DNA of 64,000 nucleotides from Belliella kenyensis. Its GTDB lineage: Bacteria > Bacteroidota > Bacteroidia > Cytophagales > Cyclobacteriaceae. Under the pieces are notes generated by a model. It ran no database searches. It worked only from the letters and a program-made list of their open reading frames with translations, and had not been told where the DNA came from. A program made the translations under genes and the position numbers. Positions 37,091 to 45,674 of the stretch are shown piece after piece (positions within the stretch are counted from its first letter, which is position 1; each line of letters begins with the position of its first letter). The DNA lies in contig NZ_JAKZGR010000012.1 of assembly GCF_022549675.1 (NCBI RefSeq), positions 1-64,000 of the forward strand. Reading direction: 5' to 3'.

Positions 37091-37573
37091 TCAATCATTC
37101 AAATCACTAAACCTAAAAGGTAACAACTGATCAATCCCTGAAGCCCTGAACATCTCATCATCAGGACCAAGCATCAAAATCTCTATAGATCTGCCAAATT
37201 TATACTCATACTCGTTGATAGTCTGTCTGCAAAGTCCACAAGGTGTCACTGTAGCGAGCTCCATCCCTTCTCTTCTTTTGGCAACTATAGCCAATTTTAC
37301 TGGAGCAATGTCAGGATTGTTTGCCATAGCATAGCTAAGCACAGCTCTTTCAGCGCATACTCCTACAGGAAAAGAGACATTTTCTTGATTATTTGCAGAG
37401 AATATCTGTCCATTTTCAAGTAATAATGCTGCACCAACCAAAAAATTCGAATAAGGAGCATGTGCATTTTCTAAAATCTTCTCTGCTTCCGAAAGTAATT
37501 TTGCATCCATTTCTGTCCACTCATCTTTTGAAAAAACTTCCAAAGCGACATTTATCTCAATTCTTTTTTTCAT
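37091..37573 (-). CDS. cdd: Cytidine deaminase
   Basis: A 160-residue zinc enzyme deaminating cytidine and deoxycytidine. Zinc ligands and catalytic Glu are visible: C73 and E75 (GVCAERAVLS), C112 and C115 (TPCGLCRQ). HAPYSNFLVGAALL near 38-51 is the substrate-pocket motif. Homotetrameric cytidine deaminases are of this length. It is a single gene, divergent from the saccharopine dehydrogenase-like gene. Confidence 0.95.
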   Translation of the reverse strand: MKKRIEINVALEVFSKDEWTEMDAKLLSEAEKILENAHAPYSNFLVGAALLLENGQIFSANNQENVSFPVGVCAERAVLSYAMANNPDIAPVKLAIVAKRREGMELATVTPCGLCRQTINEYEYKFGRSIEILMLGPDDEMFRASGIDQLLPFRFSDLND

Positions 37574-37715
37574 ATTATTTCATTTAAAAAGGGATTGAAT
37601 AAACGAAAAAATTGTCTAAAATGTTAATTTTTATTGATTTTTTGTCCTTCATTTTCAACCATCAATCATTTTTCACAACTTAGGGTATTGTAATATTTCA
37701 CCAAACTTTTGACCC

Positions 37716-39050
37716 ATGGAAACCATACTCATCATAGGAACTGGAAAATCTTCTACCTTTTTGATCGAATATTTGGCAAATTCTGCTGAAAAAAAACAGA
37801 GAAAAATCATCCTTGCTGATCAGACTTTGGATATAACCCAACAAAAAAGTAAGCAAAATCCATTTATTTCTGCTGTAGCCATAGATTTAGAAAATGAGCA
37901 TTCAAGAAAATCAATTATTCAAAAAGCCGATATTGTGATCTCTATGTTGCCAGCATTTTTACACCCCATCATCGCACAAGATTGCCTATCACTTCGGAAA
38001 CACTTTTTCACAGCATCTTATGAATCAAATGAGTTAAGGAAAATGGCAAATGACATTAAGTGTGAAAATCTACTTTTTTTGAATGAATGCGGTTTAGACC
38101 CAGGACTTGACCACATGTCTGCTATGAAAATTATTCATGAAGAACATGATTTAGGCAATGAAATCCTATCTTTCAAGTCCTACACTGGAGGTGTATTAGC
38201 TCCAGAAAGTGAAGACAACCCATGGAAATACAAGTTCACCTGGAATCCAAGGAATGTGGTGCTTGCTGGCCAAGGTGTATCTAGATTTATAAGAAATGGG
38301 CTGTACAAATATGTCCCCTATCACATGCTATTTCGCAGAATTGAAAACATTCACTTTGATGAAGTGGGGGATTTTGAGGGATACCCTAATAGAGACTCCT
38401 TAAGCTACAGAGAAATCTATGGCCTTAAGGATATCCCAACGATGCTTAGAGGAACACTTCGGAGGGCTGGATTTTGCCAAAGTTGGGATGTATTTGTGCA
38501 GCTTGGAATGACTGATGATAGTTTCGAAATGAATCTACCAGACAGCTTCAGCAAGAGAATGTTCATCAATACCTTCTTGCCCTACCATTCTGAAGAGCAA
38601 GTTGAATCAAAACTTCTGGATTTACTTCCTTGGGTCAATACTCAAACTCTAGAAAAGATTGAATGGCTTGGTCTTTTTTCTGATGAAGAATTACCTCAAA
38701 AAAAAGGAAGTCCTGCAGCTATCCTTCAGAAAATTTTAGAAGAAAAATGGTACTTATCGGAAAATGATAAAGACATGATCGTAATGCAACATCTCTTTGA
38801 GATAAAAACAAAACAAGGAATAAAATCGATAGTATCCAGCTTGGTGTGCAAAGGTGAAAACCAAACTCATACCGCTATGGCAAAAACAGTGGGTCTACCA
38901 TTAGCTATGGCTGTGGATTTATTTTTGGAAGGTAAAATCAAGGCTAAAGGATTACGACTACCAGTAATCCCAGAAATTTATAATCCGATACTAGACCTTT
39001 TAGCCAAGGAAAACATCATATTCTCTGAGGCTATCAGCTTCAAAAAATGA
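37716..39050 (+). CDS. Saccharopine dehydrogenase-family oxidoreductase
   Basis: A 444-residue NAD(P)-dependent enzyme. The N-terminal Rossmann fold starts ETILIIGTGKSSTFLIEYL. The body shows ECGLDPGLDHMSAMKII and SYTGGVLAPESEDNPWKYKFTWNPRNVVLAGQG, characteristic of saccharopine dehydrogenase/reductase (lysine degradation or lysine 2-oxoglutarate metabolism). The exact reaction direction cannot be decided from sequence. Its last 11 bp overlap the convergent trmN6 gene. Confidence 0.9.
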   Translation: METILIIGTGKSSTFLIEYLANSAEKKQRKIILADQTLDITQQKSKQNPFISAVAIDLENEHSRKSIIQKADIVISMLPAFLHPIIAQDCLSLRKHFFTASYESNELRKMANDIKCENLLFLNECGLDPGLDHMSAMKIIHEEHDLGNEILSFKSYTGGVLAPESEDNPWKYKFTWNPRNVVLAGQGVSRFIRNGLYKYVPYHMLFRRIENIHFDEVGDFEGYPNRDSLSYREIYGLKDIPTMLRGTLRRAGFCQSWDVFVQLGMTDDSFEMNLPDSFSKRMFINTFLPYHSEEQVESKLLDLLPWVNTQTLEKIEWLGLFSDEELPQKKGSPAAILQKILEEKWYLSENDKDMIVMQHLFEIKTKQGIKSIVSSLVCKGENQTHTAMAKTVGLPLAMAVDLFLEGKIKAKGLRLPVIPEIYNPILDLLAKENIIFSEAISFKK

Positions 39051-39765
39051 TCAGAAACTCCTTCAAAAGCTCGCTATACTGCGTGGTATACATTCCATCT
39101 GATTGCTTGATAATAACCTGATCTTCAATGACTGATTGAACTTTACGAGCAAAGCATTGTATGTAACGAATAGGAGGCCTTTCTGATTTATCATGAATTG
39201 AGATACTGCTTTTAGGATAAAGGTTACATTTTATTGCAAGCTGGGTAAATTCATTCATCTGCCTGGACGGTAGAATTAACCAAAATTCTCCGTCATCCTG
39301 TAACAATCGATCGACTGACCCAACCAAATCATCAAAGGATAAGCTGTCGGTATGCATGGCTTGATTCTTTTGTTGATTTGGAGACTTGAGATGATCAGGA
39401 TAGTAGGGAGGATTACTGACAATAAGGTCATACGCTGAATTTCGACGATGATAATACTCTTGAATGGCTCCTTGAGAGATCTTCAATCTATCAGAAAATG
39501 GTGATTCAGTAAAGTTCCCTTTAGCTTGAGAGTATGCTTTTGGGTCTATTTCTATAGCATCTATCTGAGCATCAGGAAGTCTTTGTGCGAGCATCAAAGC
39601 GATCACTCCAGTGCCTGTTCCAATATCCAAGACTTTTTTGAACGAACAGCCTCCTACCAAAGCCCCCAAAAGTACAGCATCAGTACTTATTTTCATACCC
39701 GACTGATCTTGCTTTACTATAAACTGCTTGAATCTAAAGCTTGAATCCTTCATCTCACTATTCAA
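39040..39765 (-). CDS. trmN6: tRNA1(Val) (adenine(37)-N6)-methyltransferase
   Basis: A 241-residue SAM-dependent methyltransferase (YfiC/TrmN6 type). SAM motif I DIGTGTGVIALMLAQ near 47-61; catalytic motif NPPYYPD near 117 typical of N6-adenine enzymes. The N-terminus FRFKQFIVKQDQSGMKISTDAVLLGAL matches this family. It methylates A37 of tRNA1(Val). It is preceded by rnhA with a 4-bp overlap (same operon) and overlaps the convergent saccharopine dehydrogenase-like gene by 11 bp. Confidence 0.92.
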   Translation of the reverse strand: MNSEMKDSSFRFKQFIVKQDQSGMKISTDAVLLGALVGGCSFKKVLDIGTGTGVIALMLAQRLPDAQIDAIEIDPKAYSQAKGNFTESPFSDRLKISQGAIQEYYHRRNSAYDLIVSNPPYYPDHLKSPNQQKNQAMHTDSLSFDDLVGSVDRLLQDDGEFWLILPSRQMNEFTQLAIKCNLYPKSSISIHDKSERPPIRYIQCFARKVQSVIEDQVIIKQSDGMYTTQYSELLKEFLIIF

Positions 39766-40235
39766 AAAAGGCCAGTGCTGCTATTCTTTTCATTCTCGTA
39801 TGCTTGATCTATCCTTAAGTTCTTTTGCTCTGCGGCCGCTACGGCCAATTGATCACAACGCTCATTGAGTGGATTTCCAGCATGCCCTTTGACCCAGATA
39901 AACTTAGGCTTGTACCTCATGTGTAATGGTATGTATTGCTTCCAAAGATCTATATTTTTCTTATCCTTGAAGCCTTTCTTCTGCCATGACCAAATCCAAC
40001 CTTTTTCTACAGCATCCACTACATACTTACTGTCGGAATATATAGTTACTGGAATTCCCTCAATCTTTAAAGCTTCAAGTCCTCGAATCACTGCCAATAA
40101 CTCCATCCTGTTATTTGTAGTCAATCTATAGCCCTCTGAAAGCTCTTTTTTCAAATCTTTATACAATAAAACTGTCCCATAACCTCCTGGACCAGGATTA
40201 CCTTTGGCGGCTCCGTCTGTGTAAATCGTAATCAT
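39762..40235 (-). CDS. rnhA: Ribonuclease HI
   Basis: A 157-residue RNase HI with the catalytic carboxylates D7 (YTDGAAKGNPG), E45 (NNRMELLAVI), D68 (YSDSKYVVDA) and D128, plus H118 (VKGHAGNPLNERCD). The basic protrusion (WIWSWQKKGFKDKKN) is present. It removes RNA from RNA/DNA hybrids, e.g. R-loops and primers. Its stop overlaps the trmN6 start by 4 bp, indicating translational coupling. Confidence 0.96.
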   Translation of the reverse strand: MITIYTDGAAKGNPGPGGYGTVLLYKDLKKELSEGYRLTTNNRMELLAVIRGLEALKIEGIPVTIYSDSKYVVDAVEKGWIWSWQKKGFKDKKNIDLWKQYIPLHMRYKPKFIWVKGHAGNPLNERCDQLAVAAAEQKNLRIDQAYENEKNSSTGLF

Positions 40236-40287
40236 GATACAAAGAAAGGGAGAGATATTAAAAAATAAGCTTTAATCCATAAAGAAA

Positions 40288-42720
40288 TTAAAAATCATCA
40301 TCATCAAAATCATCTCTGCTACGCTCTCTATTCCTAGACTTATCTTTGAATCCTCCAAACCTATAAGTGAATGACAAAGTGCCAATTCTAGTTTCTCGAT
40401 TGAACCATCGGTCTTGGACAAACCGCTCATCCTCAGTACTTATTCTAAATATTCTAGTGTTGAAAATATCACTAATATTGAGACTAACAGTAGCCTTTTT
40501 ATCCAACAAATCTCTTCTGACACCTACATTTACACCCCATAAAGGCTCTATTTCGCCTTGGGGCAAAACAATTGGGCCTCTGTAGTCTCCTTGAATTTGA
40601 AGGGTAGCAATCCTCGGAATTACCATATTAAACAAAGAGTTGATCGTCCAAGAATAATTGGAATTATTAAACCCAGCCTCAATATTATCCCCTCTAATTT
40701 CCGAATAAAAGAAATTTCCAGACACCGTAGCATCAAACCATGAAGTCAATTGAAACTGATTCACAAGCTCCAAACCTGTATTGATTCTGCTATTGGCATT
40801 TTCTCTAGTCTGAATGGCTACGTTGTCTTCATTTAGCCTGATGATTCTCGTGTGAATATCTGTGGAGAATCTATGGTATACAGTAGCATTAAGCAAATAT
40901 CTTTCCCAACCTTTCATATAACCCAATTCATAAGAATTTGTGAATTCTGGCTGAAGTTCAGGATTGCCAATACTGAGGTTATACAAATCACTTACTCCAT
41001 AGATCGGAGCTAGCGACCACATGCCTGGCCTATTTATTCTTCTACTGAAGTTGGCTGTAAACTCTTCCTCCTGCCCCATTTCATAACTTAGGTATGCGCT
41101 TGGGAAAATATTGAAATAATTATTGATATATGGATCAGCTGCGCTTTCAAGTCTAGAAATCGTCTCAGTATACTCAGCCCTAAGACCTCCTTGATAGCCA
41201 ATTTTCCCTAATTTATTCCTATAACTTAGGTAAGAAGCGTATACATCCTCTTTGAAATTGAATGAGTCACTGAAAAAATCATTCAATTCAGGCTGAAATC
41301 CATTACTCTCATTTCCTTCTGAGAAAAATTGTGAACGATTCCATGCTCTAAATGTTCCTTTGAGACCACCTTCTATCTTCCCACCATTAGCAAATGGTTT
41401 TTCATAGTCCAATTGCAACAAGTATAGGTCACTAGTCTGTGGCCTATCATTCAATTGCAATATCCTATTGCTTGGAACTTCTTGATTGAATTCATTGAAA
41501 AAAAGCTGATCAAAGACCTTATCCTGAACTCTTTCATCTCTTGAGTAAGACGCAGTCGTAAAAAACTTTTGACCCAGTGTATCGATATCTACCGAATAAG
41601 TCAATCCCGCTTCGAAATTTTGGCTTGATCTTACTTCCTGTATATCTCTTACAAATAAACTATCCAGATTTCTTGCCAAGGTCAAATTTCTTTGATTTAA
41701 AACTTCATCACTTGTCCTGTCTCTAAAACTACCCTGGGCATAAATTCCAAAAACATTGTTTTCAGACAAACTCCAATCAATTCCAGCTCTGATAAGGTGA
41801 TTTATATCTCTATTGACTTGATAAGCATCTTGATCAAGAATTGGTGAGGCAGAAGTCAGGTTACTTTGACGAAAAGACTCACTCTCTCTAAAGCGTCGAT
41901 TGTCTTGCCAATTATAAGACGCATAGTAGTTTGCTTTTTCTGTTCCATAATTCAGATTCAGTCCAGCATTGTATTTACCTCTTGTTCCGATCCCCGCATT
42001 TACTTGTCCATTGAGCCCAGTTCTTTCATTTTTCTTCAAAATTATATTTATGATCCCCCCCACACCTGCTGCATCATATCTGGAAGATGGATTGGTAATC
42101 AGTTCTACTGACTTAATACTATTTGCAGGAAATTGCGCTAATACACTTTCTGCATCATCTCCAGATAAATTAGAAGGCCTTCCATTGATGTAAATTAAAA
42201 TATTACCACTCCCACGCATGGATATACCGCCCTCATCATCCATCTGAATAGATGGCAAGGTGCTCAAAAGATCAGAAGCCATAGCACCTTCTGCCAAGAT
42301 ACTATTCTCTACATTGTATCTTCGCTTATCTATGTCACTTTCAAACATTGAAGTCACGCCTTCTACCACTACTTCATCCAAGTTTTGTGCATCTTTTCTT
42401 AGTCTTACGTTTCCTACATTCAAAACCTCCTTTTGACCCAAAGTAATCGTCCTGAATCTACTTTCATACCCAATAAAACCAACCCTTAAAATAAATTCTC
42501 CTGCTGATGACATGAAGGAAAAAGTCCCATCCAATTCACTCATACCTCCAGTGATCAAGGAAGAATCTCCTGGGCTTAACAAAGCAATATTTGCAAACTC
42601 TAGTGGATTTGAGGATTCTGCTTCTATGACCCTACCTTTAACCTCAAAATCCTGCGCGGTGGCAGATACAAATGAAAAAAAAGCCGCAGATAAAATGAGA
42701 AACTGTATAAAACGAGTCAT
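40288..42720 (-). CDS. TonB-dependent outer membrane receptor (OMP_b-brl_3 type)
   Basis: An 810-residue protein. Signal peptide (1-22, ending TAQ), a carboxypeptidase-regulatory-like domain (about 24-108), TonB-box-like NLDEVVVEG, plug domain (about 118-230, with GSGNILIYINGRPS, SSRYDAAGVGGIINIILKK) and a barrel of the OMP_b-brl_3 type. The last barrel strand (IGTLSFTYRFGG) is followed by a 20-residue charged tail (RNRERSRDDFDDDDF) beyond the usual terminal Phe. No SusD partner is present, so it is not a SusC. The substrate is unknown. Confidence 0.9.
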   Translation of the reverse strand: MTRFIQFLILSAAFFSFVSATAQDFEVKGRVIEAESSNPLEFANIALLSPGDSSLITGGMSELDGTFSFMSSAGEFILRVGFIGYESRFRTITLGQKEVLNVGNVRLRKDAQNLDEVVVEGVTSMFESDIDKRRYNVENSILAEGAMASDLLSTLPSIQMDDEGGISMRGSGNILIYINGRPSNLSGDDAESVLAQFPANSIKSVELITNPSSRYDAAGVGGIINIILKKNERTGLNGQVNAGIGTRGKYNAGLNLNYGTEKANYYASYNWQDNRRFRESESFRQSNLTSASPILDQDAYQVNRDINHLIRAGIDWSLSENNVFGIYAQGSFRDRTSDEVLNQRNLTLARNLDSLFVRDIQEVRSSQNFEAGLTYSVDIDTLGQKFFTTASYSRDERVQDKVFDQLFFNEFNQEVPSNRILQLNDRPQTSDLYLLQLDYEKPFANGGKIEGGLKGTFRAWNRSQFFSEGNESNGFQPELNDFFSDSFNFKEDVYASYLSYRNKLGKIGYQGGLRAEYTETISRLESAADPYINNYFNIFPSAYLSYEMGQEEEFTANFSRRINRPGMWSLAPIYGVSDLYNLSIGNPELQPEFTNSYELGYMKGWERYLLNATVYHRFSTDIHTRIIRLNEDNVAIQTRENANSRINTGLELVNQFQLTSWFDATVSGNFFYSEIRGDNIEAGFNNSNYSWTINSLFNMVIPRIATLQIQGDYRGPIVLPQGEIEPLWGVNVGVRRDLLDKKATVSLNISDIFNTRIFRISTEDERFVQDRWFNRETRIGTLSFTYRFGGFKDKSRNRERSRDDFDDDDF

Positions 42721-43060
42721 TTCTAGTATTTTTTTGTTTTTTTTATAAATAGCGATTTTTAGAACTTTATACTCTCATTCAAACAAATAGGGATATCATA
42801 CACACCCATCAGACTGATTTTATTTGAATACCGACATTATTTTCTGAAAACTCACCAAAGATCAAGATTTGATCGTAAAGGTTTTATTCAATTTTTAGGC
42901 GAAATAAGTCAAAAACTCACACTTTAATAACACTTCAACTTTGATTTTGTTCGTTGATCTTTTCAAGTTACATCAAAGGTTCTTAACTCATGTGTACTGA
43001 AAACTCTTGCTGTGAGCGGAAAAGTAATTTATTCAAAAAGAGCAGTTTAAAAATAGGAAT
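42721..43060 (-). other. Intergenic region, about 340 bp
   Basis: AT-rich spacer upstream of the TonB receptor gene. It should hold that gene's promoter, but no exact -33/-7 pair, RNA gene or hairpin was seen apart from the terminator at its right end. Confidence 0.4.
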
Positions 43061-43085
43061 AAAAAAAGCGAATCATCGATTCGCT
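43060..43085 (-). terminator. Terminator overlapping the 3' end of the nucleoside phosphorylase gene
   Basis: Minus-strand stem AGCGAATC / GATTCGCT with a 3-nt loop (43067-43085), then a run of seven T. The stop codon is at 43073-43075, so the hairpin includes the last codons. Confidence 0.8.
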
Positions 43086-43942
43086 AATTTTTCTAATGTG
43101 GTTTTTATCAATTGATCGACGATTCCATGAGGATCCTCGGCAAACTCATGTGTGATCCTATTCGCAACTATTGCATTTAAGCTCAGTACTTCATGACCAA
43201 GAAGTCTACCCATAGCATAGTATCCAGCTGTTTCCATTTCAAAGTTAGTAAGCTTGAAATCTCCAATGGAAATGGAGGCGAGCTTTTCAATAATATCAGG
43301 AATCGCAGGTTTGATACGAACTTCTCGTCCCTGAGGTCCAAAAAAACCTGGACAAGTAGCTGTATTCCCTTTTATCAAATCATGGCCTAAAAGATCAATC
43401 AACAAACTTGAACCTGCGACACAATAGGGAGTAAAAGCTACTCCAAGTACCTGCTTCACCGAATCAGAGACTTCTATTTCCAAATCACTATATTCTGTCT
43501 GATAATATGTCATCAATGTATCTAATCCTACTGCATAGGTAGAAGCTAGCATAGAGCCCGCAGGAATATCAGACCTCATACTCCCAGAAGTTCCAATTCT
43601 TATGATGTCTAAAGTTGTATGGTCAGTTTTCGGAAGTCTAGTCTGAAAATCAACGTTTACCAAAGCATCGAGTTCGGTCATAAATATTTCAATGTTATCC
43701 GTACCCATTCCAGTACTCATCGCAGTGATAGGCACTCCTTTGTAGGTACCCGTATGCGTTACAAATTCCCGCTTCGAAACTTCATGAGTGATTTCATCAA
43801 AATATTGGGAAACCTTGGACACCCGCTCAGGATCACCCACAGCGATCACTGTCGAAGCTAACTGCTCAGGCAATAAATTCAAATGATAAATACTCCCATC
43901 TGGATTGATGATCAACTCAGATTCAGGTATGCGATTTCCCAT
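43073..43942 (-). CDS. Nucleoside phosphorylase (uridine phosphorylase-like)
   Basis: A 289-residue enzyme of the PNP/UDP family. Phosphate- and nucleoside-site segments include VIAVGDPERVSKV, GVPITAMSTGMGTDNIEIFMTEL, IIRIGTSGSMRSDIPAGSM and the NFEMETAGYYAMGRLLGHE motif near the C-terminus. Overall it is closest to the uridine phosphorylase branch, cleaving pyrimidine nucleosides with phosphate. It follows trhO by 7 bp on the same strand. Confidence 0.9.
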   Translation of the reverse strand: MGNRIPESELIINPDGSIYHLNLLPEQLASTVIAVGDPERVSKVSQYFDEITHEVSKREFVTHTGTYKGVPITAMSTGMGTDNIEIFMTELDALVNVDFQTRLPKTDHTTLDIIRIGTSGSMRSDIPAGSMLASTYAVGLDTLMTYYQTEYSDLEIEVSDSVKQVLGVAFTPYCVAGSSLLIDLLGHDLIKGNTATCPGFFGPQGREVRIKPAIPDIIEKLASISIGDFKLTNFEMETAGYYAMGRLLGHEVLSLNAIVANRITHEFAEDPHGIVDQLIKTTLEKLANR

Positions 43943-43949
43943 AGGGTGA

Positions 43950-44918
43950 TTAATTTACTTTTTCTTTATTGGATTTTCTTTGCAGTCCCTTGTACGGATT
44001 GTAGCCATTACTTACCTTTTGATAGTATCCTGTGCCATCATAAGGTCGTTTTTCAGGATGTTCTTTGCAAGTAGTAGAACATGCGCCTTCCATTTCCCAT
44101 CCACAGTTTTCGCAGATTGCTACGTGTGCATTACAAGTCGGGTTGGCACAGTTGACCATACGCGCTGAGACAGTTCCACATACGTGACAGGTTGAGATTA
44201 CCTTTGGATTTACCTTGTTCACATCCACAGCTATTCTGTTATCAAACACATAACATTTTCCTTCGAAGTCTTCTCCTCCAGCCTCTAGACCGTACTTGAT
44301 AATCCCTCCATGTAGCTGATAAACATCTTCAAAGCCTTGTTCTAAAAGAAAAGCGGATGCTTTTTCGCATTTTATACCTCCGGTACAGTACGTCAGCACC
44401 TTCTTGTTTTTTAGGTGCTCTAGCTCTTTTACTTTTTCTGGAAAATCCCTGAAATTATCTATATCTAAGGTTATAGCATTTTTGAACCTGCCCAATTCAT
44501 GTTCATAATTGGACCTCACATCCAGAATAACCACATCCTCTTGATCTTTCAACTTTTTGAATTCCTCCGGCTCTAAGTGCTTGCCAGTCCTGACATTCGG
44601 GTCTATGTGCTTCAAGCTACTGTGTACGATTTCTGGCTTGACTCTTACATGAATTTTCGCAAAAGCATGTTTGTCATAAGGCTCGACTTTGAACTCTGTC
44701 TTTGCAAATCTAGGATCTGCATGAATATATTCCATATAACGCTCGCAGTCTTCTCTCAGACCCGAAACAGTCCCATTGAGACCCTCGGAAGAAATGATGA
44801 TCCTACCTCTTATATTATTTTCGATACAAAAGAGGTGATGCTCTTCTCTATATGCCTCCGTATCCTCGATAGGGGCATAGCAATAATAGAGCAAAATGCT
44901 GTGTGTTTTGTTTTCCAT
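43950..44918 (-). CDS. trhO: tRNA uridine(34) hydroxylase / rhodanese-like protein
   Basis: A 322-residue YceA/TrhO-type protein. An N-terminal acylphosphatase-like fold (about 1-90, RGRIIISSEGLNGTVSG) precedes a rhodanese domain (about 118-215) whose active-site loop is CTGGIKCEKAS. The C-terminal zinc-type region has CHVCGTVSARMVNCANPTCNAH and further cysteines. TrhO catalyses oxygen-dependent 5-hydroxyuridine formation at tRNA position 34. It is cotranscribed with the nucleoside phosphorylase. Confidence 0.9.
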   Translation of the reverse strand: MENKTHSILLYYCYAPIEDTEAYREEHHLFCIENNIRGRIIISSEGLNGTVSGLREDCERYMEYIHADPRFAKTEFKVEPYDKHAFAKIHVRVKPEIVHSSLKHIDPNVRTGKHLEPEEFKKLKDQEDVVILDVRSNYEHELGRFKNAITLDIDNFRDFPEKVKELEHLKNKKVLTYCTGGIKCEKASAFLLEQGFEDVYQLHGGIIKYGLEAGGEDFEGKCYVFDNRIAVDVNKVNPKVISTCHVCGTVSARMVNCANPTCNAHVAICENCGWEMEGACSTTCKEHPEKRPYDGTGYYQKVSNGYNPYKGLQRKSNKEKVN

Positions 44919-44980
44919 AACTTAAGCCTTGTTTCCGACAAGGTGTTTGGGTTGATCTATTAATAAACTTGATTTAAATT

Positions 44981-45619
44981 TTACTTTTTTATGGGTGATG
45001 CAGGATTTCCGAAGACCGTTTCGTTAGCTTTCACGTCAGAAATCACCACTGATCCTGCTCCGACTCGTGCATTTTTTCCAATCGTAATACCAGAAACTAT
45101 CACTACACCTGAACCGATAAACGCTCCCTCTTCAATAGTCACGTTTGAATTGACAATAGATCCAGCACCAACTTGAACAAAATCACCTACTTTGGCTCCA
45201 TGATCTATAATCGCTCCCGTATGAAAAATACAATGGCTGCCTATGGAGGCTCCTGTACCTATGAGTACTTTCGCATTGATAAAATTACCATGCCCTATGA
45301 CTGAATCAGTAGATATGTAGGAAGATTGATGAATAGCATTGATGGGCTGCACCTTCCGCCTTTCATTCAGCATTTTCACTAAAAACTGCCTGTATTTATT
45401 GTCATCCACGGCCACAAATGCCTCACATTTTTTCCCAATTAGCTTCAAGAAACCATCATCCTCCGGATGTCCAAGTATTGGCACTACATTAATCTCTTGC
45501 CCATATAGTGCTTCTTCTTCATCAAGAAAACCATACACCACCACACTATTGCTGTTAAAAATCTCTAATGCGGGATGAGCTATACCTTTTGCTCCAAATA
45601 TAATTACTGGTTTTTCCAT
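44981..45619 (-). CDS. Hexapeptide-repeat acetyltransferase, NeuD-like
   Basis: A 212-residue protein. An N-terminal Rossmann-like domain starts MEKPVIIFGAKGIAHPALEIF. The C-terminal left-handed beta helix has hexapeptide repeats (e.g. VGAGSIVNSNVTIEEGAFIGSG and later copies) with the catalytic His in the IDHGAKVGDF turn. NeuD-type enzymes O-acetylate sialic acid or amino sugars. No sugar-synthesis genes are nearby. The frame extends to 45643, but a TACTTTTG -7-like element at 45641-45648 favours the ATG at 45619. Confidence 0.85.
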   Translation of the reverse strand: MEKPVIIFGAKGIAHPALEIFNSNSVVVYGFLDEEEALYGQEINVVPILGHPEDDGFLKLIGKKCEAFVAVDDNKYRQFLVKMLNERRKVQPINAIHQSSYISTDSVIGHGNFINAKVLIGTGASIGSHCIFHTGAIIDHGAKVGDFVQVGAGSIVNSNVTIEEGAFIGSGVVIVSGITIGKNARVGAGSVVISDVKANETVFGNPASPIKK

Positions 45620-45640
45620 GAATTTATCTCTTTTGGATTG

Positions 45641-45671
45641 CAAAAGTACGTCATATTGAACTCCAAAGCAA
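45641..45671 (-). promoter_or_regulatory. Candidate promoter of NeuD-like gene
   Basis: On the minus strand: TTG (45671-45669), a 20-bp spacer, TACTTTTG (45648-45641). This fits TTG-N17/23-TAnnTTTG and puts the transcript start about 15 bp before the ATG at 45619. Confidence 0.5.
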
Positions 45672-45674
45672 AAT

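Noticed and set aside
42055-42062. C-run in the TonB receptor gene as a phase-variation tract
   Set aside because: The run is short (C7) and lies inside the conserved plug domain (GVGGIINIIL), where slippage would destroy the gene; no sign of it is visible.
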